NCBI RefSeq assembly: GCF_004798865.1
Contig: NW_025335418.1
Span: 34,101 to 98,100, forward strand
Length of the DNA stretch: 64,000 bases
DNA from: Varanus komodoensis
Taxonomy: Eukaryota > Chordata > Lepidosauria > Squamata > Varanidae
Direction of reading: 5' to 3'
Made by a program: the position numbers and the translations under genes. Below the pieces are notes generated by a model. That model had not been told where the DNA came from, ran no database searches, and worked only from the letters and a program-made list of their open reading frames with translations. Positions 52,455-62,969 of the stretch are shown here, piece after piece. Positions within the stretch are counted from its first letter, which is position 1. Each line of letters begins with the position of its first letter.

Positions 52455-52945
52455 CATAGAAACAGAGTGAGTCAGAAGGGTCCTCCCGGGCCATCTAGTC
52501 TGAACTCCGGCTCCAGCAGGCTCCGCTCACGACATGCCCACCATGTGCATGTCTAGCGTATCCTTGAACACCCTCACCGATGGGGCCTCAACCACCTCTC
52601 CTGGAAGCCCATTCCACATCCTCGGGGTCCTGACTGTCAGGAAGTGCTTCCTGGCATCTAAATGGAACCTGGGTTCCCTGAGCTTTTCTCCCTTGGAGGG
52701 TGCTTGCTGGGAATCAATTGAGACTTTTTTGGGGGGAGGTGGGCACAGAGAATTTTCATTTGATTACATAGAAACAGGGTGGGTCAGAAGGGGTTCCCCA
52801 GGCCAGTTAGTCTGACCCCCGGCTCCAGCTGGCTCCGCTCACGACATTCCTACCATGTGCATGTCCAGCTCCTTCAACACCCTCACCGATGGGGCCTCAA
52901 CCACCTCCCAGGGAAACCCATTCCATGCCTGAGGGGTCCTAACTG
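52455..52945 (-). mobile_element. CR1 3' ends (two)
   Basis: Antisense ends at 52,455-52,720 (DARKHFLTV..., HMVGM-like) and 52,768-52,945. Confidence 0.7.
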
Positions 52946-52961
52946 TTAAGACCCAGTTTAA

Positions 52962-53100
52962 AATGCCAAGCCTAGACTTCCCCAACCTGTTTCCCCGGAG
53001 GTGCATTGGATTACAGCTCCCATAACCCCCAGCCAGCACAGCCAGAGAAACTGCTTGGGCTTATGGGAGTTGTTGTCCAGCACGACCCAAGGGGGCTGCA
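52962..53100. repeat. Inverted-repeat MITE-like element
   Basis: 'CTTCCCCAACCTG', 'TTACAGCTCCCATAACCCCCAGCC' and 'TTATGGGAGTTGTTGTCC'; same family as 26,192-26,329. Confidence 0.45.
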
Positions 53101-53322
53101 TGGGAATGGGGGGCCAGCTCTGACAAGGCCCTGAGAGCCTCTGCTGCTCCAAAGGCAGCCCAGCACAGAGCTCATGTGTCTGGCTCTTCACCAGAAAAGG
53201 GAGACAGACGGCTGCTTGTGCGCAATGCCTGATTCCTCAGGGACCTGCCTGAACCTACAGGGCTTCCTGGGGGAATATTTCACCCATGTGGGGACCACCA
53301 AATGCATTTGCAGGTGACTTAC

Positions 53323-53412
53323 TCTTGTACACAATTGCCCCGGCCGCAAGCAGAACCGTGGCGGAGACGACGACGGCCAGGAGGGCTCCCACCATGAGCC
53401 CCAAGCTGGACC
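53323..53412 (-). CDS. MHC class I exon 5 (transmembrane)
   Basis: 90 bp between GATCCAG and GTAAGT. Encodes [30 protein letters not shown]. The downstream tail exons are unknown; reading on without splicing would reach a stop at 53,255. Confidence 0.82.
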
Positions 53413-56400
53413 CTGGATCAGGAGGGAGAGCAAGAGAGGACTTAGGTAGGAGGGCAAACTTCAAGCAGCAAGCAGAAGTCACCCATGGAAATGCCAGGAA
53501 CTCCTCTCCATCCTCCCAGAGCACAGAACTTGGAAGAAGGGGCTCAAGTTGCAGGAAGCCGGGTTCCGGCTGGACATCAGGAAGAACATCCTGATGGTAC
53601 AGCAATGGGTGCATGACCTGGGGAGGCGGAGGGCTCTCCTACACTGGGAGTCAGCTGGGCAGCCCTCCGAGAGGGACGGTTTAACATGGAGTCCTGCACT
53701 GCATGTGGGGTGGACCTGGTGGCCTCTGGCCCCTTCCAGCTCTCCTCTCCAGGGATTCCATGAAGACCCACTCCCTGCCTGTCCCAGACACTCGCTGTTT
53801 TCTCAAGGAAGGCTTTTCAGGTCGGGGATCTGGGGGCAAGAGTGGGGGAAATCGCAAACTGCCTCTCTTCCCCTCATTCCTACTCAGAAAACAAAATCAG
53901 TCTGTAAGCATCTTGGGAAAAAATGCTGTGGTTAATAGAAGCCAAGATGGATATATCACAGATACACCCTGTCAAACTGATTTAATCTCATTGGTTGACT
54001 GGGTAACCTCCCAAATGGACAGAGGGAACACTGTGGACATAATCTATAGTGGTACCTTGACTCACAAGCTTAATCCGTTGCAGGACTCTGGTCGTGACCC
54101 AAATTGGTTGTGAGCCGAGTTAAATTTCCCTTAAGGTTCAATGTAAATATGGTTAATCCGTTCAGTAACCACTTTTTGAATCAGAAAAATGTGAAGCAAA
54201 GTGACAAAGAGCAACAAAAATTGTGGCCATCTCCCCCCGCCCAACACGCTGAGCACAAGTGCAGCCATCTCCCCTCTCCCCAGCACAACCGCAATAACAC
54301 CCATCCTCCCTGCACGCACCCATCCTCCCACTGCAGGGGGGGGGGGGCAGGGAGAGACGGACATGATCGTGGGAGCACTGGAGGAGGAAAAGATGGTGCG
54401 ATCTTGGCTATTCCCCTCCGTCCCGCCCCGCAGCATGATCATGGGCAGCTCCCCACTCAGGGGGGTGGGGAGATGGCCACAATCATGCTGGTTGGGTTGG
54501 GGGAGATGGCTGAGATTATGCACGTCCGCCCTGCAGGAACGCAGCTGCGATCGTGGCCATCTCCCCACTTAGAGGGGTGGGGAGATGGCTGCGATCTTGG
54601 TTGCCACCCAATGCAAAGTTCGCGACCCACATCAAAATTTTCACAAAATTTTTGTTCACGACCCGATTTGGTCATGAACCAAGGCGTTCGTGAGCCGAGG
54701 TACCACTGTACCTTGACTTTCAACATCATGTCCCATGACATCTTCATAAACAAATTAGCAAAACCTGGACCGGATGGAAAACTATGAGGTGGATCCAAAA
54801 TTGGCTGCTAAATCAGACACAAAGAGTGCTCATCAACGGCACCTTAACAAACTGGAGGAAGGTAACTAGTGGGGTGCCGCAGGGCTCCTTCCTGGGCCCA
54901 GTGCTCCTCAGCATCTTTATTAAGGATTTAGATGAGGAAGTCCGATACAAAGCAGGGTGGAATAGTGAACACCCTAGAAGAAAAACGATCCCGGGCAGCA
55001 CCCTTCCACTGCCCCCTCCCACTGCCTGCCCCGCATCCCAAATCGATGAAGCCCAGTGAGTGATGCTCTAGAACTGCTGTTTCCCCCCCAAAAAAGTTAC
55101 CCGTCCCAATCCCTCCTTCTTCCACCCTGAGGTCTCTCACCAGGTTCCTCCCAGGCCAAATTCAGGGGCTCCGGCAGGCCAGCATGTGCTACACGGCACT
55201 GGTAGCGCCCCCTGTCCTTGGGATCAATTCGGATGCTCAGCCAGGTGTGGTAGGTCCCATCTGCATTGGGGGTGATGCTCCCATGGAGTTGGTCCTGCTG
55301 CCAGACCTCCCTGTCCCTTCTCCAGGTGGCATTGATCTCCTTGGGGTAGAAGCCGTAGGCACGGCAGACAAGGGTTTCTAGGCCGTCGTAGTCTTCCTTG
55401 CGCGACACCTTCACCACTGGTGGCTCTGTAGAAATTACAACATCTTTTAAGTCAGCATCTTTCCAGTGGCCGCTGTGGTGAACAACACATGTTGGCCTGG
55501 TTTGCACATAACATTAAGCCATGGTTTGCATTCAAACTCATCCCTGCAACCAAATCAGGATGTGGTAAGCCGCCATCGGAAGTCACGGTTTGTTGCTGGA
55601 TGATGAAGGCTGGCTTGTTGTGATGTCTGAACCCGGAAACGTGGCTTGTTCTGCTTCTGTGTCCTGATACAGTGAAAGTAGTCTGAAAACGACTCTTTTC
55701 TGAGGGCCGGCCAAATAGACAAGAGAGAAGCAAACCAAGAAAGAGGATAAGAATCCCTGATTTGCATTTTCATCAGGAAGATAATGCATGGCTAAAGCAA
55801 CAAAATTCAGACAACGTGAACCATGGCTTAAGTGTGCACACACCAAAGCTGGGACCAAAGGTGAAGGGAGACCATCTTACTGCAGCTTAAAGCTCTTACT
55901 GCTGATGACTGGGTCCAAGCAACATCCAACTCACAATCAAGGGTTGTGTGTGGCTTGTTGAGTTGTTGTAGAGGCATGGTTATTGTGTTGTGTGGACCCA
56001 GCTGAAATAGCAAACCATGGTGACCAACCCACAGTTCACAAGCAAATATTGAACCATGGGTCTCCTCCAGTACCACAATCTAAAGGTCTCAGTTGTTCCT
56101 TCTCGTCAGGTGGCCTGAGCTTCATCTTCCATATCTGACCTTCTACAGAGCAGTCAGGGTTGATCTCCTCCAGGACTGACCGCTTTGATCGCCTTGCGGT
56201 CCAAGGGACTCGCAGGATCTCCTCCAGCACCACAATTCAAAGGCCTCAATCCTTCGGCGCTCAGCCTTCCTTATGGTCCAGCTTTCACAACCATACATTG
56301 CAGCTGGGTTTACCCAAGTCCATAATCCATGTTTGAACTAACAAGCATTGACTATGGGTTAACCTGTTGTCTGAACCCAGACAATAAATAAGCCATGAGA

Positions 56401-59400
56401 AGGTGTTCTGACCTTTAGAATGAATTAAGGGGAAAATGCACAAATGCTGGAAAACAGCTGGATGATTGGTGGTTCGGGGAACTCCAGAGGGTGGGCTGCC
56501 CCTTCAAAGAAGCCTGCCTAAGGACCCCTCCTCCCTCCCTCCCCACCATCACCTCTCCTCAGCAGCGATGGCTTCCCATACTCGGCGAACTTCTGCAGCA
56601 ACTCAACGCACTCCTCTTCCAGAAAGTGATTCCGGCTCTGGGCAATGAGGGGCTCTGCCTCCCAGCTCCTCTTGGTCACCTGGGCCCTGGCATCTGCTGC
56701 CGTCCAGGTGAGTGTCTCCTGGTCCAGGCTGATGAAGTCCTGGCCATTGTAGGCATACTGGTAGTGGCCCCTTTTGTGCCCGTCCCTGCTCAGCTCACAA
56801 CCGATCATGCGCTGCCAGGTGTAGAATCCTGAAGGGAAGGCGGGAAAAGGGCTGAAGGCAGAACCAGGCAGGTGCCACATAGAAGGAAAAAACTCTGGAA
56901 ACCTTCTGACGTAGGTGTGGACTCAAGGCTCCCTTCCCATCGTGCTGGCTGTTAGCCTGCCTGGAGCGGACGGGGCCTGGCTTGGTCCCCCCTACTCTGG
57001 GTCAGCCAGTCTGGCCGAGCACGAGGGGCTTGAGGTGAACCTGCCTCTGCGGGTGCCCCAGGTGAGAGAAGCTGATCTCGCAGTGGCAATAGTGCCCCAG
57101 GTGAGCCAGCAGTCAGGGTCTGTCTGAGCCCTTCAAAATGCTGGTTTTGGCCTTTAATGGTGTCAGCAGTTCAGGACCACGTGACTCGCAGGGCCACGTA
57201 CATCAGAAACAGCAGAAACATAGAAACAGAGCGAGTCAGAAGGGGCCTCCCAGGCCATCTAGTCTGACCCCCGGCTCCAGCCAGCTCCACTCACGACATG
57301 CCCACCATGTGCATGTCCAGCCTGTCTTTGAACACCCTCACCGATGGGGCCTCAACGACCTCTCGTGGAAGCCCATTCCACACCCTCGGGGTCCTAACGG
57401 TCAGGAAGTGCTTCCTGGCATCCAAATTGAATCTTGCTACCCTGAGCTTTGACCCGTTGGAGGCACCCTGCCCTCCTCTGCAGGGGAGAACAGGTCTCTA
57501 CCCACCTCCGTGTGACTCCCCCTCACATACCTGTATGTCGCCAACAGATCCCGTCTGAGTCTCCTCTTCTCCAGGCTGAAAAGGCCCAGTTTCCTCAGTC
57601 TCGCCTCAGGGCCTTTTCTGCAGTAGGCCCCAACCCAAATGGTTGCCACGGGGCTCCATCAGGCCCCATCACTGCAGGCTTTAAGAAGCTCCTGGGGACC
57701 TAATTCTGCAACCTGGCATTCCCCAGAATAGGTTCTACCAAGATAGCCGGCCAGGCTCTGCAGAAGCACCTCCAGCAAGGGAGTATCGCCCGGAGGTGAG
57801 GCTGGACCATTCCCACTGATTGGGGGCCGCTCCCAGTGACTAGTGAGAAACTGCTCCCTGCCATGTCCATTTGGGGGCTCTTGTCTTGCCTGGGATGCAT
57901 GTCTCCTGCAGGACGTGCCTTTGCCAGGGCCGTGAGTCCCCTTCCCCTTCGCATCTCCAGGCTGGACTTATCCGGCCCTTCCCACTGCTGGCCCAGGCCA
58001 TCCAGGGTGCCCCATGGAGCCAGAACTCCCTAGCAAGGACCCCACGCAGGCTCCCTGGGGAGGCACGTGCATGCTTGTTCTCTCCAGCTCCTGCTGGGGG
58101 GTGGGGGTAATCCATGCATCCACGCCCCTCCGCTCTCACCTCTGCTCAGGTTGTGGTACTCCTGCACCATGGCCAGGTCGCCCTTCAGCCTCCGCTCCGT
58201 GTTGCTCACCCGCCGGCTGCTCCACTCCCAGAAGTGGGGGTCATCCTTCTCCACCTCCCGGGCCCAGGGGGCCTGCGGCAGCACAGCCCGTGTGCTGGCA
58301 TCGAAGCGGGCAAAGAGCTGGTCACCCACGTAGCCCATCGCGAGGTACTGGGGCAGCTCCCAGCCGGGATCATAGAACAAGGCGTAGCAGATGCGCAGAG
58401 AGTGCCAGGAGGTGGCTGGAAGGGCAGGGCGGGAGTGCTGAGGGCCACGCAGAGGAGGGAGCACCCCCTGCCCAGCCAGAGGTCCCTGCTGCTCCCCACT
58501 TGGGTAGACTGGGGGTCCACATGGCCCCACAGGAGGAAGAACTCGATCTGATACTGCCCAAGGGGCAGCCCTGAATGCCCATGGGGTGCCCAGGCCTGCC
58601 CCCAGAGCAAGCCCTCCAGAAGGAGACCCATGGATGTTCGCCTCCTCCACGGATCACTCCCATCCCCCGTAAAGACATCCAAATAGGAGCCTGCACCTCA
58701 ATTTTGGGGGAGCGCATTGCTTAGTTGAATGCGTGAGGAAGGCCTTCCTTTTCTGCACTTCCCACTACTGTGTCTCTGGGGGGCACTGTGCAAACATCCC
58801 AGGCACACAATGCTAGAACTGCACCTAAAGCCCTAAACAGCGTAGGACCAGGATCCCTGAAGGAACGTCTCCTTCCTTATACGCCCTCACGTCCCTTAAG
58901 ATCTATGGGAGAAGCCCTGCTCCGGGAACCCTCTCTAAGAGGGGTAAAAAGGACATCAACCCAGAGCAGGGTCTTCTCTGCAGTGGTGCCCACATTCTGG
59001 AATAAATCCCCAGAGAGGTATACCTGGTGCCACATTTATACTCTTTTCAGCACCCAGCCAATAAAATACTGTTTATTTAAACAGTATTTTAACCCTGAAC
59101 AACTTTTAAACTTCAGTCGCTCTGTTTGTTTTGTGATGTACTGTCTTTTCCCGTTTCTATAGATTTATTAGACATTGTTGTTGCTTTCATTGTTCTTTTA
59201 AAGATTGTAAGCCGTCCTGAGATGCTTGTATCATAGAGCGCCATACAAAAGCATTTAATAAGTAAATAATAAATAAATCAAGGGCGCCCAGCCCGAGCCA
59301 CCTACATCCTGGGCGGATGGCGGCTCTCCCTCGCAGATGTGGCCGGCCCTGCTATGGGGCAAGTCCGTGGTCCTGCGGGCTGTGCGAGGATGGCCCAAAA

Positions 59401-59621
59401 CAGCACCGGAGACTGCGCGCAGGCGCATAAAGAGGCTGTCTGGACCCCCGACCCCCCGGCTCAAGCATCTCCCCCAGCCCAGCTTTACGGCTGCTACCTG
59501 CCCGCCCCCCCCCCCCGCAAATGCGGATCTCCGGGCCGAGCTCACCGGTGCGTCCCGTGCGCAAGGAGAAGAGAAGCGCCGCGGCGTGCCAGATGGAGAG
59601 GCTCCTCGGGGGCAGCCCCAT
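53323..59621 (-). CDS. MHC class I heavy chain (5 exons found)
   Basis: Exons 59,621-59,546, 58,415-58,140, 56,828-56,553, 55,425-55,141 and 53,412-53,323 all join in phase 1. Product: leader, alpha1, alpha2, alpha3 (Ig C1-set), membrane span. Both disulfides of alpha2 and alpha3 are present, and alpha1 keeps an NLS glycosylation site at the usual place; alpha3 has an extra NAT site. Family role: pairs with beta2-microglobulin at the cell surface. Of the usual peptide-terminus anchors only T143 and W147 equivalents remain; Y7, Y59, R84, K146, Y159 and Y171 are replaced by I, F, Y, S, F and F. This suggests a non-classical class I protein. Cytoplasmic exons after 53,323 were not identified. 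Confidence 0.88.
53520..53770 (+). mobile_element. CR1 3' end in class I intron 4
   Basis: 'AGGAAGCCGGGTTCCGGCTGGACATCAGGAAGAAC' followed by a UTR ending GGGATTCCATG, the octamer-tail CR1 type (compare 41,830-42,052). Confidence 0.6.
53880..54960 (+). mobile_element. CR1 reverse transcriptase fragment split by a DNA transposon
   Basis: Before the insertion: [20 protein letters not shown]-like; after it: [61 protein letters not shown]. These are consecutive CR1 RT blocks. The interrupting element is at 54,047-54,708. Confidence 0.75.
54047..54708 (-). mobile_element. Non-autonomous TcMar-like transposon
   Basis: Reverse orientation relative to 6,039-6,561. Ends TAGTGGTACCTTGACTCAC and GTGAGCCGAGGTACCACTG, flanked by TA (54,045-54,046 and 54,709-54,710). 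GC-rich core, no transposase. Confidence 0.75.
55141..55425 (-). CDS. MHC class I exon 4 (alpha3 Ig domain)
   Basis: 285 bp. Motifs: [56 protein letters not shown]. The acidic-loop region keeps a QQD near the CD8 contact site. Confidence 0.93.
55485..56400. repeat. Unclassified interspersed repeat, interrupted by BovB
   Basis: Rich in 'AACCATGG' and 'GGTTTGC' motifs (for example 55,525, 55,817, 56,014, 56,053) with partial inverted symmetry. The BovB piece at 56,045-56,310 lies in it. Confidence 0.35.
56045..56310 (-). mobile_element. BovB fragment with internal rearrangement
   Basis: Minus strand: [32 protein letters not shown], then a jump. The 'CTCCTCCAGxACCACAAT' segment occurs twice (56,065 and 56,218). 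240 bp upstream (on +) of exon 3. Confidence 0.7.
56553..56828 (-). CDS. MHC class I exon 3 (alpha2)
   Basis: 276 bp, standard length. Motifs: [65 protein letters not shown]. Cysteines match positions 101 and 164. Confidence 0.93.
57213..57950 (-). mobile_element. Composite element: unknown 340-bp block joined to CR1 3' end
   Basis: 57,213-57,610 is a CR1 3' end on -. 57,611-57,950 is a block not found in normal CR1. The same block with the same junction to CR1 lies on + at 62,970-63,705. In class I intron 2. Confidence 0.7.
58140..58415 (-). CDS. MHC class I exon 2 (alpha1)
   Basis: 276 bp between CTTCCAG and GGTGAG. Motifs: [65 protein letters not shown]. The cysteine next to position 7 is unusual. 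Confidence 0.92.
58820..59280 (+). mobile_element. L2-type LINE 3' end in class I intron 1
   Basis: Encodes [55 protein letters not shown] 'GTAAGCCGTCCTGAGATGC' and AATAAATAAAT tail. Confidence 0.8.
59546..59621 (-). CDS. MHC class I exon 1 (leader)
   Basis: 76 bp: [20 protein letters not shown] then RTGRT, donor GTGAGC. The ATG is the only one giving a leader with the phase 1 end required by exon 2. Confidence 0.8.
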
Positions 59622-59733
59622 GGTGGGGGGGCGCGAGGTCCAGCGCCTCTCCAAGGGGCAGGACGGACCCGGAAGTGGAGCCAGCAAGCAGTTGGGGTGG
59701 GGGCGGGCGAGAGGCGGGCCGGGGCGCCGTCGA

Positions 59734-59738
59734 CCAAT
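59734..59738 (-). promoter_or_regulatory. CCAAT/Y-box-like site of class I promoter
   Basis: On the gene strand the sequence is CCCATTGGTCG, 113 bp upstream of the ATG, where class I genes usually have a Y box (ATTGG) bound by NF-Y. No convincing X box was seen. The region around is GC-rich (59,640-59,780). Confidence 0.4.
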
Positions 59739-60012
59739 GGGAAAACCCAGCGCGTCCGGCGGGGCAGCAACGCTGGCAAGAGAAAGCGGGGCTTGAAACT
59801 CAACATTAACGAAACGAAGATCGTGGCATCCGGTCCTGTCACTTCCTGGCAAATACATGGGGAAGAAATGGAGGCGGTGACAGATTTATTTTCCTGGGCT
59901 CCAAGATCACTGCAGCCAAGAAATTAAAGGACGCTTGCTCCTGGGGAGGAAAGCTATGGCAAATCTAGACAGCATACTAAAAAGCAGAGACATCACCCTG
60001 CCGACAAAAGTG

Positions 60013-60917
60013 CTGCGAGAGAAGGAAAATTACTGTTACGAAGCAGGAAGGTGATATCTGAAGCAAGGACAAACTACTCCAGATCAGAACAAGGAACTAT
60101 ATAAAGGAAAGAGCTGGGGTAAGAGCTGGGACCCTTAAAGGCCAAAGGCCAGAGTACAGAACTGTGTAAAGACTATAAATAGGAAATAGAAAAAAATAGG
60201 CAGGTTTAAATTGGTTACTGATGTAAACAAATAAAGGTGGGCTAATAGTATATGGTGTGGCTGACTTTGAACACAAGAGGAGTGGGGTTGAGGGCATTGG
60301 TTAAACCGTTACTCCTGCAGAAACATAGAAACAGAGTGAGTTAGAAGACGTCTCCTGGGCCATCTAGTCTGACCCCCAGCCCCAGCCAGAAGATAGTAGG
60401 TAATTGATTGTCTTTTACAGCTGGCCATTCTGTGCAAGGGCGAGGGAGATCATTAGCTTGGAAGAAGGTTTGTTCTTCCCATTTCATCCTCTCAGGAGTT
60501 TTAGGAGATAAGTGGTCACCAGGCAAGACTGATGTAAAGTTAAGACGACCTAGTGAACTTATAGTGAGTAGTGCGAACGCTTAATAGGTTTATGAATAAT
60601 AGCTGACACACTCGCATAGGTAATGGGCTTATTAGCATGAACATGGGATGCATGAGCGGGAGGGGGAACATACCAAGGAGTAGCAAGATAAAGGCGGAGG
60701 GAGCAGATTGTGAGCTCTTAGTAACCCAGCCAGTGGGGGGAAAGAGGCAGGGTCTGTGCATCAGGGAAAGGGAATAAAAGGCAGTATCTTTTGTCAAAGC
60801 AGCGCGCTACCTGTGAGGGGGGTGCCCACTCTCGCAAGAACGTATTAAACTAGTACTGCTTGCTACTTTGCCTCCCGTGTCATCACTACTTGGAACTTCA
60901 TTTTGTTCCTAATAGTG
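60013..60917 (+). mobile_element. Solo-LTR-like element (fossil)
   Basis: A block of about 905 bp within BovB, with AGTGC / AGTGT at its two borders as a likely short target duplication. It has a TATA-like AATAAAAGG near 60,771 and an ATTAAA signal near 60,845 in LTR order. No internal coding region; retroviral or LTR class inferred. A CR1 tail sits inside it. Confidence 0.4.
60321..60390 (-). mobile_element. CR1 3' tail nested in the LTR-like element
   Basis: 'GAAACATAGAAACAGAGTG' followed by 'CTCCTGGGCCATCTAGTCTG'. Confidence 0.65.
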
Positions 60918-61375
60918 TGTGTAGTCAAGGCTACGATTTTCCCAGTTGCAATGTATGGATGTGAAAGTTGGACCATAGGGAAGGCTGAGCACCAAAGGAT
61001 TGAGGCCTTTGAATTGTGGTGCTGGGGGAGACTCCTGTGAGTCCCTTGGACTGCAAGGCGATCAAACCGCTCATTCCTAGAGGAGATCAACCCTGACTGC
61101 TCTTTAGAAGGCCAGATCTTGAAGATGAAACGCAAATACTTTGTCCACCTAATGAGAAGGTAAGACTCCCTGGAGAAGAGCGTAATGCTGAGAACAGTAG
61201 CTGGCAAAAGAAGAAGGGGATGGCAGAGGGTGAGGTGGCAGGATGGCGTCACTGAAGCAGTCGGCTTGAGCTTGAGTGGACTCCAGGGGATGGTGGAGGA
61301 CAGGAATGCCTGGAGGAGTGTTGTCCATGGGGTTGCAATGGGTCGGATTTGACTTTGTGACTAACAACAGCAATT

Positions 61376-62735
61376 CGAGAGGAATTGTCTCGGGCTGGTG
61401 GCCGGGGTGGGAGAGGGGGTAGCAAAAGGCCAGGCTTGTCCCCCTCGGCATTCTTCCTGCACTTTCCCTGAGCAAGCACTTGGAAGACCAGGTTGCAGTT
61501 TCGTTTTGAAAAGGGATACAAACCCACTGACCTCCATACACACACACAAATGCTCTCTCATTTTCCTCCTCAAGCAGTAGTTTTGGCTCTGGTTACGGGC
61601 CTTTCCTGCTTGCCCCCTCCCAATTTTGTGAAGAAAAGGAGACGGAGAGCTGAGGATGGCCGCAGGGAGGGAAGCCGCCTGGCTCACAATGCCCTTCAGC
61701 CATGGCTTTGGTCCCATCATCCTGCAACAAACCTGGCACTCAGAGACATGGCACTGCTGTGCCCAGCACAGGGGCAGTTAAGCGGGGGGTGGAGAGGTTG
61801 AGTGGGGGGGGAGCAAATCCACCCAGCTATCTAAAAAATGCATTTGTTCATTATACAGCAATCATCTCGTGTTTCAGTTTCTCTAAGATGTCACCATTTC
61901 TCATTTTATGATTTCTTGTTTTATAGCCTGGTATCTCACTTTACACAGCTCTGCCCTGCAACAACTTTTCCATAGATGTTTTCGGTTTGTTCTAGAACAT
62001 CGTCTGCTTGCAGTCTGATTTTATATATATACCTTCTCTCAATTCCATACATCTCATCTAATCGAGCTGATGTTGCCAATGATTCTGTGCATGTAGCAAG
62101 CAATGCAGCTGATAATGGGCTGTACCATGTCTTGTGCCATGTTTTCAAGTTAAAAATTGGAATTTTGTCATTTAACAGTGATTTTGGCTCTTGGCTTTGC
62201 ATAAATAGTTCTTATGAATGTCAAATAATGGCCACCACATTAGAATTTTTTAGAAGTCTGAAACAAACACTCCTGTTCAAGCCCATCACCAGCTTCCCTA
62301 AATTGAAAGGGCAACAGGTGGTGTTTCCTTTCTGTTCCTTCTAGAGAAGTTCCATCTTTTGAGGGTTCTGCTTGGACCTGCTCATTTTCCACTTCATTTA
62401 GGAGTAAAACTGCTTCTGTTTTGTCCCTGTGGTATTCCATTTCCCTTGAAACCTAACTTAATTTCGAGGGAATATGCCATCTGTAACCAGCTATTTCCAT
62501 TTAATCAACTATTTAATCCACCATCAACCATTTAATCAATTATCTATTTCCTTTAATCAACTTATCAGTAGTAACTTTAATCTTTTTCCCTTTTTCGGAT
62601 GTAAAGTCAGCAAGAAGAAAAGAAAATTCCCAGCAAGTTTTAGATTGGGATTTTTCAATCTAAAGATGTAGCAAGTAAAATACTAGTGTTATCTCAGTAT
62701 TAATTCTTCAGCATCAGATTATCACAAATCTGGAA
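61376..62735. other. No gene recognised
   Basis: No domain, exon pattern or known repeat; AT-rich from 61,850 on. The open frame on - at 62,202-61,936 resembles nothing I know. Confidence 0.45.
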
Positions 62736-62739
62736 AATG

Positions 62740-62962
62740 CATTGGAAACAGTCACTAGATTACAATCCTTAAATGGACTGATAAATGACAGTTACCCAGG
62801 TACATTTAACCCAATCCTGAAACTCCTGAAAGAACTGGGAATACCCATGCTAATTTATGGTACAAAGATAGGGGTGTTTGCTGATCTTAAGAAAATTCAA
62901 AAAGTCCAAAGTTGCTTCTTGCACCTGATTTTGGGGATTTCTAAATATGCCCAACCATGTTA
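62740..62962 (+). mobile_element. LINE RT C-terminal fragment, clade uncertain
   Basis: Encodes LLKELGIPMLIYGTKIGVFA, DLKKIQKVQSCFLHLILGIS and KYAQPC, the 'LLYGxExW...LEKVQxxFLRxxLG' pattern found after the RT domain of several LINE clades. Its right end is close to the start of the composite element at 62,970. Confidence 0.4.
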
Positions 62963-62969
62963 GAGTCCC

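Larger units (their letters stand above)
59789..61375 (+). mobile_element. BovB LINE split by an LTR-like insertion
   Basis: First part 59,789-60,012: GLKLNINETKIVASGPVTSW and the downstream 'SRDITLPTKV'-type region. Second part 60,918-61,375: AMYGCESWT-like, ELWCWGRLL-like, [17 protein letters not shown] and HGVAMGR-like sequence. The halves are collinear in intact BovB. The 5' end lies 168 bp upstream of the class I ATG. Confidence 0.8.

Noticed and set aside
59750-59800. Possible X box (AGCAAC) and interferon element (GAAAG...GAAAC) upstream of class I
   Set aside because: X-like sequence is on the wrong strand relative to the Y-like site, and the GAAA spacing is too wide.
61936-62202. 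88-codon minus open frame
   Set aside because: No similarity to any family I know; composition typical of AT-rich non-coding DNA.
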